Shown here piece by piece: positions 22,637 to 32,945 of a stretch of 64,000 nucleotides of DNA (within the stretch, counting starts at the first letter, position 1; each line of letters starts with the position of its first letter). The position numbers were made by a program, and so were the translations under genes. The notes below the pieces were generated by a model. It worked only from the letters and a program-made list of their open reading frames with translations, ran no database searches and had not been told where the DNA came from. The stretch is from Acanthopleura granulata (taxonomy: Eukaryota; Mollusca; Polyplacophora; Chitonida; Chitonidae), in contig JABBOT010000011.1 of the NCBI GenBank assembly GCA_016165875.1, positions 12,153,766-12,217,765 of the forward strand, written 5' to 3'.

Positions 22637-22811
22637 TCATCAAGAAGTTTACAGATAATAAAAAGGCTACAAATAATAAAAGGGCCACAGATAATGAAAA
22701 GATAATGATAAATAATTTTACAGGTTATCAACACATTAAATAGATGATCTCAAAGTTAACTGACGCTTTAATAACATACATAAATGATCAATAAGTTTAT
22801 GCCATGGATGA
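22637..22811 (+). repeat. Displaced copy of CCDC39 intron 8 sequence
   Basis: From TCATCAAGAAGTTTACAGAT to CAATAAGTTTATGCCATGGA this matches 15,764-16,358 in intron 8, in the same orientation. The array of about 25 units is reduced to about three. It sits directly beside the SINE at 22,391-22,632. Confidence 0.85.
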
Positions 22812-23734
22812 ATTCTATAACAGTACTCACAGGATTAAGAGGGAGAGATAAATATATGATTAAACAGCACTCAAGAGGTTGAGGAATAAATGGATTAAGT
22901 TCGGTGGGATTCCAAGTCAGATGGGAGGACCAACAGATCATAAGCTGAAGGGAGATGGATGCATCAGTCAATCTGTCAATCAGTTTGACCCACCATTTCA
23001 TCGCTAGACGCTGCGATTATTTTCCATGACCGCAGTCCTCATGCACCTCTCCCACCGCCCCATCACCCATCACACCGCCCAGCTCCCCCTCCCCCACCTC
23101 TCCCCTCCCCTCCAACTCTCTACGTCTCGCATTTGGCTGCTTGGTCCACACCCATCAACCCTATACATCTATACACGCGTCATTCATACAGTTTTGTGCT
23201 AACAGGAGGATATATCCATCATCCACCTCCGCCTTAAACATAATCGATTCGGACTCAATCACTGCCTAGGTAGACATTCAATCACGCAAGCTGGGTAATT
23301 GTATTAACATTGAAACCCGACGACTTCATTAAAGCTTTTCTTCTTACTGAGGTCCCCAATATCAATTATCCAAGACACTCTGGGTTTGTAGATAAATTCA
23401 TCCAAACTGCATGTAATGTAACAGTCCTCCAAGAAGCGACAGGAGCACAATTTGTGGAGGGCACAATCCGTTGTCCACTTGGGTTGACTCCATATTTAAA
23501 CAGACCAATCAAGCGTGGATCATATGATTTGAATTTGCAAGTATGGAGTAGCCAATATGTCATCCTTCTAGGGGGAAGAGATTCCCATGAAAAATACTGA
23601 GGTTTACGTCTCGACGAAGAATAATGCATGTATATTTATCTCAATATGTTGTCATGCCCGGAGAGCGGGGATAGAATCTGTGCAAAAGCATAGAAGCATA
23701 AAAGCATAGAAGCATTCAACCCACGGACGTGGAA
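22812..23734. other. No convincing gene; pyrimidine-rich tract
   Basis: Contains a C-rich run at about 23,035-23,115 ('cccctcccccacctctcccc'). A 96-codon open frame at 23,310-23,600 (plus) has no ATG start and no family I recognise. 'gcatagaagcataaaagcatagaagc' near 23,690 is a short tandem repeat. Confidence 0.35.
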
Positions 23735-24372
23735 TAATTCAGACCATTAAGTGCCCATCGGTAAGTTTCAAAAAGAATTTCTGGCATTCTGGTGACAAAA
23801 CGATTAAGTCTTTCCCATATTTTTTTTTCTCGGTAAACATTTTCCATTGCTATAACACAGATTGGCATAAGACAGACATGCTGATTCATTTTTTCACTCT
23901 GCACTTTGTTTTATTCGCTCATCTGCAGCAGAATGTTAAAATCAACTCGTCCACTTAGCCTGGCGACGTGAAAACACAGGCAAATGGCAGAAATAAACAC
24001 GTTATGACTTAACACCCACCTTATGCTGACTATAGTATTATGCAATTCTGAATGAAGAAAACCAAACTATTAGTGCTTTCAACCCCTTTTTACAGGTCAA
24101 CATTAATTCGTCCGTGCTACCTGCACCATTTTATTGCTATTTGTAAAGTTCTTGAATGTGCAGGTATGTGACATTAAATAATATAGAAAACGGGGGGGAA
24201 AGTGGAAATGAAAAAAGTGGTGATTTGGTTATCAGGTGAAGTGATATTTACAAGATAGCGTGTGGACATACCTCCACTTAACTGACAAGTCAGCTGCACT
24301 GCTTACCTTCGCTTTACCAATCAGCTGTACGGTCAGTATGCACGGCATGTACCTCCATTTGACAAGGTACTT

Positions 24373-24647
24373 TATTTATTTATTTGTTTATTTATTTGAC
24401 TGGTGTTTTACGCCGTACTCAAAAATATTTCACTTATACGACGGCGGCCAGCATTATGGTGAGAGGAAACCGAGCAAGCCCTGGGGAAAACCACAACCAT
24501 CCGCAGATTGCTGGCAGACATTCCCACGTACAGCCGGAGTGGAAGCCAGCATGAACTGGACTTGAACTCAGAGCGACCGCATTGCTGGGAGACTCCTGGG
24601 TCATTGCGCTGCGATAGCGCGCTAACCGACTGAGCCACGGAGGCCCC
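24373..24647 (-). mobile_element. tRNA-headed SINE with target duplication
   Basis: Full-length copy of the same SINE as at 22,391. It is flanked by GACAAGGTACTT (24,361-24,372) and GACAAGATACTT (24,648-24,659), a 12-bp target duplication with one difference. It is found only in unit 1. Confidence 0.9.
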
Positions 24648-25892
24648 GACAAGATACTTGTAGTTGCACTTTTTTTTACTCCAGTAACAAGACAGTTGCA
24701 TTGTATACCTCCACTTGGCCTCCAGCTGCACTGCATACCACAGCTTACGAAATCAGCTGCATTATATATTCTGCAGTACATTGTTATAAAACAGATCTGG
24801 GCCTGTATGAGGAAAATGTAAATAATGTTTGTCTATCTTGTACGGTGTAAGGTTTGTGTCATTGGTCAATTATATATCTCAGCTTTACGTTGAAATCTGC
24901 TAAAATTTTGAACAGGTTGTGCACAAAGTTTTATGAGCCTCCTTATGCTGCGCACGTGTGGCCATATGGGCCGAACGTAGTCCAGATTACATCATTATTA
25001 CCGAACATTACCCAGGCTGTCGCCTTCTGCCCCAGGTCTCCTCCTTTTCTAGACATTATCCTAATATCCGTTACAGCATTTTTGGCGTAAAATTATAAAT
25101 AACACAAAACGAAATGGATTCTGACATACAGTTATTCCAGACACCGGTTCACCTGAAGACTTTCGAGAATAATCCCTAGCTAGCGGCATGGAATCGACAT
25201 GGGTCATCCATATATTTCCATTGAATTCAGGTTCTCCACCGCGTGTATAAAATGTCCTTACTGAAAGTGCAGGTTGTGAGAAGAACACAGCTTTCCTACT
25301 ACACGCCTGCGTCACTTGTGCTTGATGTGTAAAGAGCCTTCTCTTACCTAACATTTAGTTAATCGTCGTCCTTATATGTACAGACAACTTAACAACCGCT
25401 TCTCGGCCACAGCCATAAAACCTGATGGCTTAAGTTGTACCAGAAATAATTCCGCTCTTTACTGTGGGAGCGAATAGACAATAGAACAGCTAGTTTGACA
25501 ATAAAACCACTTTATTAAAGTAGGACTGACAGGCATTTCGTGCCACTAACTTCACCCTACTTAGCCGGTTTTACGACACAGTAACGTCGTTTTATTCAGT
25601 GTCTCTGTGGCTCAACAGCTTTCATTTCCATAATAGGACAAAAGTACCTTTTCTATTCCAGGAGGCTCGAGTGGCGTACACCAGACGCCATGTTTCAAGG
25701 CACGATACCGACTGTTCTACGGAAGCACAAACTGACTTTTCACTACACTGTTTAGCACAGGTTATATATGGATCCAATCAGTATCAAACCTTTTGAAGAA
25801 ATATAGATCGGTCTATCACTCGAAAAACTGAAACATGCAATGTTGTTTAATTCAAACGCGGTGCATGGTCATGGTTATAATTTTGTACATGT

Positions 25893-26092
25893 ATGTATTT
25901 GATTGGTCTTTTACGCCGTACACAAAAACATTTTACTTGTACGACTGCGGCCAGCATTATGATGGGAGGAATTCAGAGAGAGCCCGGAGGAAAACTACGA
26001 CCATACTCAGGTTGCGTGCAGATATTCCCCCATACGACTGGGGAGGAAACCAGTATAAGCTGAACTTCAGCTCACACTGACCGTATTGGTAA
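25893..26092 (-). mobile_element. Headless SINE fragment shared by all units
   Basis: Tail and middle of the SINE are present, but the tRNA head is replaced by unit sequence after 'ccgtattggtaaatctataactg'. The same break occurs at 37,286, 42,884 and about 49,372, so the insertion and truncation predate the duplications. Confidence 0.75.
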
Positions 26093-26519
26093 ATCTATAA
26101 CTGTGAAGCACACCTTTAAGTTGGTTGATGCAAAGTCTTGCAGTGTCTTGTTTCAGTCAGTATATATGCAGATGTAAATTACCTTAAAGCCTTTTTTGTC
26201 CAAAACTTTACATGAATACACAACTGTTGACTTAATCCGGATTCTCGTTTTTCTCTGCAAATAACGAACATCACAAATATAACAGCAAAAAATACTGCGT
26301 CTGAACTCTCTAATATACGACTCAGCATCCAAGTTAATCCGGTCATCATTTCCCTTTTCTGTTTATTCGTTCCCATCAAGCGAACTTCTTCGTCTAGATC
26401 ATTTTTTTTCACGATACGAGACACGCACTAGACTATACACACGGTAACCGACCCACCCATATACAGACTCTTTAGAATCATAATGGTTTTTGCATATATG
26501 TTAAGGCTTAGTCATCAAA

Positions 26520-26890
26520 ACAAATTTATTGGTTCCCACCGAAGACAACATAAACCTTATGTAAATCCATGACGTTGTGTACAGAGACCATTTCCCCTAG
26601 GCATGGAGCCATTTTTGTCCGGCACCGGGTCATCCTATACATCAGTCTACCAGACACACCGATGAGAAGTAACATCACTCTACTGACAATCCTTTATTAT
26701 TTACCGCTGCAAGTCGATACAAACGTGAAATTTGCCCGGAAATCCATTTTCTAAGGGACCAAACTCTAGGGACAGATCTCAACAGCCAATTTGCTAAGGT
26801 TGATTTAGAAACACGATGAGAGTGAAACCCGATGTCCCCGATAGGGAAAACGAAATATACACCCTTTAGCTCTGTTAGTGACTGGGTATA
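26520..26890 (+). repeat. Best-conserved block of the repeat unit, copy 1
   Basis: Includes TTGCCCGGAAATCCATTTTC and CTGCAAGTCGATACA. By eye it is about 85% identical to copies at about 37,690, 43,310 and 49,740, more similar than most other blocks. No shared open frame survives in all four copies. Confidence 0.65.
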
Positions 26891-27544
26891 AATTCAAATG
26901 TTACGAGACAAACATACTTTTACATCAAGGTGAATACCAACATGTATTGCTCTCAAGTTCACTTGTCATGACCAAACCCTTATATCTGGAACTTGTTTTA
27001 CGTCTTTAGACAGACGATAGAGTCTTTAGTTCAGATAAAGCCACAGACATGATATGGCAAGATACTGTAGCGGATATATGTAATGGAGTATTCGACCTCA
27101 GACAAATGAAGTAATAAAGGGTAAAGTTATGCTGCCACCAAACAGTCAACAGATTGCCTGCTAGGTACGAAATCTATTATTGTTAACTAAAAAGATAAAA
27201 AGATTGCCCTTCGTACATCCGGTTTCCTTGATAGTCGTGGTTTCGCGGAATCAAAAGTACTTCACTTTTTCTTTGGAGACGCCGCTACCAACAGGTTTGC
27301 TAATCTCAGTGTCGTTACGTCTTAAGTGACACTACTCGAAAGTTCATGGGGGAATATACACTGTACAAAATCAATCAATCACTTGAAGGTATCATAAAAC
27401 ACTCACAAAGTCTTGTCTTCAAGTTTAACAAATAAAACAACAGTTTATTACATGCAGCATATAATAATCCTCATCCGCTAGGTTATCAGAATTCTTTACA
27501 AATCCTCTGATCCTGTTACAGAGTATTCCATAAATATAGTGTAG

Positions 27545-27710
27545 TATTTAGCGCGGTCAGTCCATCTGCACTAAACCCTTTGTTGCGCAGTACCTAGTAC
27601 CGCCAGTCCGTGTGCACCAAAGTTCCTGTAGTACGGTACCGAGTACGATACTCAGCACCGGCAGTCCACGCCCACTAAACTTGGTATGCTATATGTACGG
27701 CACTAGTACT
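27545..27710 (+). repeat. Triple ~55-bp degenerate tandem repeat
   Basis: Three copies of a phrase like CGGCAGTCCACGCCCACTAAA, at about 27,552, 27,601 and 27,658, separated by 50-57 bp and joined by 'agtac' and 'ggtac' phrases. Confidence 0.5.
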
Positions 27711-28599
27711 TGTTTCTTGATAAGTTATCATATGCTCTAAACTGTACTAACGTCAGTAGCTTAATTCTGTATCTGTGTACCTGATTCTAATGCTTCGGTT
27801 CCTTGAAACGATCTGACAGGCTGCCGTCCAAGACCATCTTCATCATTTTCCACTAATTCAGCCCCATTTATACTTTTCTGGCAATCTGGGTTGAGCTAAC
27901 CCTATATCATAGGCTTCTCATTGGCTACAACAACAAAGAAGGAAGCTCTACACTCATGGAAACAACCTGGTGTGAAAATTACGCCTGACAAGTTTTTATA
28001 AAGTTAAACCTTGCACAGAAAAACACTACACATGTGTCAAAGTTTAATCTTGGAGCCACCATGAGATTTCTCCAAAAATTGAGTAACGAAAGGCACAATT
28101 GCAGACAGCATGGAGGAAAGGGAAACGCTGCCGGTAGAAAAGCTGGTCAAAACCATAATTTTCCACTGCCTAAAGCGATTACAGCAGGAAATTGATGGAT
28201 GCAGATAAGTAAAACCTATGCTAGACTTGTTGAAGCTAAGTTATACGTGCTGACATTAAATAATTTCGCTATTCTGGCTTCATAACTGGCGATGAGTGAA
28301 GTTCAGTGAAAACATGGCTGTCATCGGTGGATCGCGAGTGTAAACAATCACCGTTAGAAATTTCCACAGGTTACTTAGAAGGTATAAGGAGTCCCAAAAC
28401 TTGTGTATCGGAGAAGGAATAAAGGAGGCTCACGAGTGGTGGACTACATCCATGTACATTTAAAATAATGGCAAACCGCTTCCTGTCACAATAGACCCTC
28501 TAAAAACAACCGTGTACCACAAGTACACAAACTGTAGCAAACCTGAACAGCTAAACAACTTTATTGTTGTGTCTTTATTGTTGCGTACACAATTAGCAT

Positions 28600-29090
28600 A
28601 CCTCTGGTTACCAAAAGTTTTAGTTGTTTAATTTTGTCACAGTTTGTGTACCTGTTTTCAGAGAGTAAACTCTCCCTCGAAAGCTGTTCATATTGGCAGA
28701 GTTTTCCTGAAGACAATTTGAAGCCTCAAGACTGATTCTGTTTAAGCAATCCGGTCACCATACAATGCGGCATGGCGAAATGACTTCCCTCTTACCCGTG
28801 TGTTGTTTGTAGCCTTACTCTTGTCTGCCTCCAAAAACGTCTTCATTCCTTGCTTAAGCGATAGGCCTACCCAAGCGGCTAGGAGTAAACGAAAGGTTAT
28901 TTACCTGCAGATCTTAGTAACCTTTCTGTGACGTCAGTTTAGCGGCGCGGCACATTTAGAATTATGTCACGAGCGGATTAGACGTCACAATCAATGTTCA
29001 AAGTACCTGCAAGGTCACTAAGGGCATTGTTGATGGCAACCCCTGTATTGAATAGGTGTCTCAAGTTCCACTATGTAGACTGTTACGAGG
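28600..29090 (+). repeat. Unit block immediately left of the LTR element
   Basis: Closely parallels 38,625-39,086, including GCAGATCTTAGTAACCTTTC, TGACGTCAGTTTAG and GCATTGTTGATGGCAACGCC-like text. The homology is interrupted at 29,091 by the LTR element and resumes at 33,788. Confidence 0.7.
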
Positions 29091-29372
29091 CACATGTCGT
29101 GATTACATGTGTCCGGGTTAGGAACCCGTAAGTTTAAGGCCCACACAAGGTGATTAAATTCACGGTCGGGTTTAAGTTCGTTTGGCGTGGCTGATTGTCC
29201 AGATGGGACAACGCTACATCATGGCCCAAGCTGAAATTCCCACACATGTGTCAAAAATGGTTCTCGCCGTTGGTCCCCATTAATGTTACCCAAAGGAGGA
29301 AAGAGAGCACCTCCAGACGATACATTAAGTGAGATAACGCAGGCTTCAAAATTTACGACCGGTAATTTACTC
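29091..29372 (+). repeat. Partial LTR, U3 end only
   Basis: 282 bp identical to the first 283 bp of the other LTR copies except at one place (GAACCCGTAAG against GAACCGCGTAAG). It begins TGTTACGAGG directly after AGAC and ends at GGTAATTTA. Confidence 0.9.
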
Positions 29373-29373
29373 A

Positions 29374-30140
29374 ATCTATACTCAAGCATATGCACGTAGA
29401 CTACCTAATTTAAGATGCATGTAATAGTAGATTTTCTTCTTACAGGCCTGCGGTACTACACCCCTAAACTGTAAAGTCTTTCCCATCCGGTCCGAGGAGT
29501 ATGAAGAAGCATCAGTCTGTGTCTTGTTACGAGGCACATGTCGTGATTACATGTGTCCGGGTTAGGAACCGCGTAAGTTTAAGGCCCACACAAGGTGATT
29601 AAATTCACGGTCGGGTTTAAGTTCGTTTGGCGTGGCTGATTGTCCAGATGGGACAACGCTACATCATGGCCCAAGCTGAAATTCCCACACATGTGTCAAA
29701 AATGGTTCTCGCCGTTGGTCCCCATTAATGTTACCCAAAGGAGGAAAGAGAGCACCTCCAGACGATACATTAAGTGAGATAACGCAGGCTTCAAAATTTA
29801 CGACCGGTAATTTAGAAACAAAAGATTTACTTGTTCACTGCTATATAAGCGAATCCCCCAGTTTCAATTAAAAAGAGAAGCAGAAGTCTTTGGCCACTCA
29901 AACGCCACGTTACTGTGCTTCCTGATACCCCCGATCTAAGACTATAACTTCTCTCCCTTGGAGATACCCTCTGCTTTCGGACTTCACCAAATTGAACTGG
30001 GATTGACTTGTTTTGGCTGGCGTTCGCTCTCTCTCCACTTTGAACCCGGGACAGCGGCACATAGTAAGTATAAGTAGTAAGTATATATTAAAGAACTCTT
30101 TTCTTGTTATTTAACCCCTTGTCGTTGTAGTCACTTTGTC
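29374..30140 (+). repeat. Left arm of a 767-bp inverted repeat
   Basis: Reverse complement of 33,172-33,938 with no difference found by eye. It comprises 151 bp of genomic flank (29,374-29,524) and 616 bp of LTR (29,525-30,140), including the TATA box at 29,842-29,849. The 77-codon open frame inside (29,827-30,060, minus) is a by-product and appears identically in the right arm. Confidence 0.92.
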
Positions 30141-31806
30141 TAATGGGGGCGTGGTCACCCGTCTCTATCCTATGCTTAATTGTTGAGCTTTTAGATAATT
30201 CTGAATCATCATTTGCGAACACATCTCTGTAGTCCATCAAGAACTTCTCAAGTTTGCCCTTTTGGTCTGTGTCCAATTCAGAGGTACTTAAGTCAACCGC
30301 AGGAGGGTCATTTAAGGGATTAAAGGGATTACAGTTACCACCTGGGGAAGAAGGACTATCTAGCGAGACGGCATTCACCTGCTCCGCAGGGGACTCTACA
30401 CTAGGATAAACATTAAACTGATCTGCTGAAAATGTTCCCAAGTTCAGTAAGTCTCTTATGTGAACTGATTCCCCACTGGGATTTAAAATTCTGACAGGGA
30501 TAAGACCATTAACAACGGTGACTAAAGCTCGGGCTCCAATTACGCCCTTCTTACCGTATAAATCTTCATCAGGCTCGAATAATCCAGAACATCCCTCAAG
30601 AAAACCATTGTGGACTTTAGCCATAAAGACAGTTTGGGAATTTGCATTTAATTCGACATGAGTGAAGGCGCAAACCTTGCTTGCACCGGTTAGATTGTAC
30701 TTCTTTTGTAGCTTAACAATCCCCGAACCTCGAAGTTGGAACGTTCCCTCATCAAAGTTAATGTGACCACCATAGGTAGACAAGAAATCAGTACCTATTA
30801 TGACTTCATATGTCAAATCAGCTACGACATATACCTTATGGAGAACATGTAATTTACCTATCTCTAATGGTAAGGACAATGTGCCTAATATCTTGATAAC
30901 AGATCCATTAGCAGAAACGACGGTAGGCATGTCAGAAGCTGTAAGAGGGAGCATTCTTAGCGTTGGGTCCCTAAGTCTAAACTCATTTTGAATAACACTT
31001 ACTCCAGCAGCTGTGTCTATAAGAACAGAGACAGCTGAGTCACTAACCTTAGCACAAACAGAGCTAGCAATTGAAGCTAAAATTACCTTCTTTGTTTCAG
31101 TTACATTTTCCGAATCCACAGGTATGTCGACATTGGCTGGTTTAACAAATGACGGCTCGGTGTGACGTCTGTGTTTCTCGAAGAGATTAACACAGCTGCC
31201 TGGAAGCCGTGGGTTGGAACTGAGCAACGTTGTAACCAATTCCTTTCCAACATTTACAATAACAATAAACGCAATGATAATAAAACTCAACAGATGGACA
31301 ATGGCATTAGAGAGCAGACTCGAGTTAGAATCACTTATCGTCCCACAGTCTGCACGGTCACCTTTCAGACCGTTTGAATTTACATCAATAGGCGAAAGTT
31401 GCAGGGTGCCTTTGTTAATAATGGCTGTTTCAAGGGATTTGGGGATGCTAGCATCCGTTTGAATACCTACTTCTTTAAAGCTTCTCTCGGAGGTGCTATT
31501 TCCAAAACTACATTTATTTTCAAAAGTGATTTTACCTGGGGAAATATGATTAAAATTAGAATCACTCGAATCTCTTAAAGAAGAATGCTGAGGATCAGGT
31601 GGGGGTCTAGGATTTAGCTTAACCCGGGTGGATTTGCCCCTGATGGCTAAACTAGCCGTTGTACTTACCCTAGGTCTGAGAGATGTAGTATTATTACTAG
31701 CATTGAGTTTCGAGTCTGAAATGTTTTGATTAGAATTTGGAAATCGAACTCTTCCTACCTGAAGTTCACTATCCTCCCAGTTACAGTGAACTTCCTCTAG
31801 TTTAAA
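30141..31806 (-). pseudogene. pol: Retroelement pol, protease then truncated before reverse transcriptase
   Basis: Entered by -1 frameshifting; no ATG is needed. After a poorly conserved spacer of about 170 codons and a hydrophobic stretch, an aspartic protease is clear. Its catalytic motif is VLIDTAAG (DTA in place of the more common DTG/DSG), and the second-half flap motif is EVIIGTDFLS with hydrophobic-hydrophobic-Gly. Next comes a linker ending YRDVFANDDSELSKSST and KHRIETGDHAPIRQ, the usual lead-in to Ty3/gypsy reverse transcriptase. At 30,141/30,140 the frame runs into the inverted LTR arm and stops after about 15 unrelated residues. Reverse transcriptase, RNase H and integrase are missing. 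Confidence 0.88.
31761..31806 (-). promoter_or_regulatory. Programmed -1 ribosomal frameshift signal (gag-pol)
   Basis: The slippery heptamer T TTA AAC (31,806-31,800) is in the gag frame, directly before the gag TAG. After a 5-nt spacer comes a perfect 10-bp stem: GAAGTTCACT (31,794-31,785) pairs with AGTGAACTTC (31,770-31,761) around a 14-nt loop. The -1 frame entered here is the protease frame, open without a stop to 30,141. Confidence 0.9.
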
Positions 31807-32845
31807 GGCACGTTACTCGAATTGTTAGGTTGCGAGGATTGTCGTCTGGCATTGTTTCTCTTTCTTTTTCGACAATCGTTGATTACATGGCCAGGAGTTT
31901 TACAATAATTACAGAATGGTTTAGGTTTTGTTTTCTCGGGGCAGTCCTTCGCCATGTGGCCTAGTCGGTGGCACGATTTACAAATAGGGGTGCCATCGAC
32001 GGCTCGAAAACGGTCGAAATCATTTAAATTTGAGGAGGTGCGGCTATCAGGCTGAGACTTTGCGATTGGTTGCTGCTTCGCAGCTTGCGAATTTAAGGCC
32101 GCAATGCTGACGGCGCTTGGATACGCACTCTCAGCCAGTCTGGCTTTGTTTAGCGCGTCTTCTAAATTTTCCGGTTTTTGAAAAATTACATGGGGCCTTA
32201 GAAAAGGGTTAAGTCCCTGCATAAAGAATGATAAGGTCTCAACATCCGATTTCCTAGCTCTTTTACAGAGATGTGTAATATCAGTTATAAATTCCTCTAG
32301 AGGCTCGTTCATCCTCTGTTGTCTGGCGTAGAGCGCACTGTCTCTCGCCCAACGCATTTCGGGACCGTCGAAACGGTTTGTGAACGAATCTACCAATTGT
32401 CCGAAATTTTGTTTCACTGAATCCGATAATCCAGAGTAAAAAGATTGCACAGGTCCGCTTAAATACATTTTAAAAATGTTCGATCTTTGGGCGTCTGATC
32501 AGCCTAAGACATCGGCATAGGTTATGAAATGATCTAGAAAGGCCTGAAAATCGTCATCAGGTTTACCTGTGAATGATTTCGGGGCTGGTACACCATTTGG
32601 CCCAGGCGAAGTATGCCCTCTAGAATTAGAGCCTGTAATAGATGATAGTATCCTAGCCGTTTCCGAATTTTGATGTGCCAAACTGGTAAGAATGGTAGAA
32701 ATTGGCTGTAGGATTTGTTCGATATCTGGGTTGGAATTGGCAGCCGAATCAGAAGTAATTTCAGTCGATGTTGGTGATCCCCTGATCTAAGACTATATCC
32801 TAATGGAACTCCCTGAATACCCTGGTTTCTGTTGCTTTGGGCCAT
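31797..32845 (-). pseudogene. gag: Retroelement gag, two breaks
   Basis: Structural polyprotein that packages element RNA. The reading frame opens at an ATG (32,843-32,845) after the leader and ends at TAG (31,797-31,799). The capsid-like part contains SFTGKPDDDFQAFLDHF. Two CCHC zinc knuckles near the end have the form CX2CX4HX4C: CKSCHRLGHMAKDC and CNYCKTPGHVINDC. Two defects are seen: a one-base frame change at the C-run 32,779-32,782 near the start, and an in-frame TGA at 32,499-32,501. Everything else stays open, so the decay is slight. Length without breaks would be about 349 codons. No restored product is given. Confidence 0.88.
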
Positions 32846-32927
32846 TTTTCTCTAAGTTACAAAAATTAAAAACACTTACCTTAGAACTGTATACCAGAGA
32901 TTTATCGATGTGTCACTTTGCAACAAA

Positions 32928-32943
32928 CCACGCTCTGCTACCA
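32928..32943 (-). promoter_or_regulatory. Primer binding site, initiator tRNA-Met-like
   Basis: TGGTAGCAGAGCGTGG lies two bases after the LTR end. It matches the complement of the animal initiator tRNA-Met 3' end (TGGTAGCAGAGGATGG) at 14 of 16 positions, including the first 11. Confidence 0.75.
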
Positions 32944-32945
32944 AT

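Noticed and set aside
25393..25440. 'ccgcttctcggccacagcc' resembles the 5' end of U2 snRNA (CGCTTCTCGGCC)
   Set aside because: Only about 12 bases match. The branch-point recognition region, Sm site and later stems of U2 are absent, and the phrase belongs to the duplicated unit (also at 42,210 and 48,975).
29827..30060. 77-codon frame, identical to one at 33,252-33,485
   Set aside because: Both lie inside the LTR arms of the inverted repeat; the identity reflects the duplicated DNA, not a gene pair.
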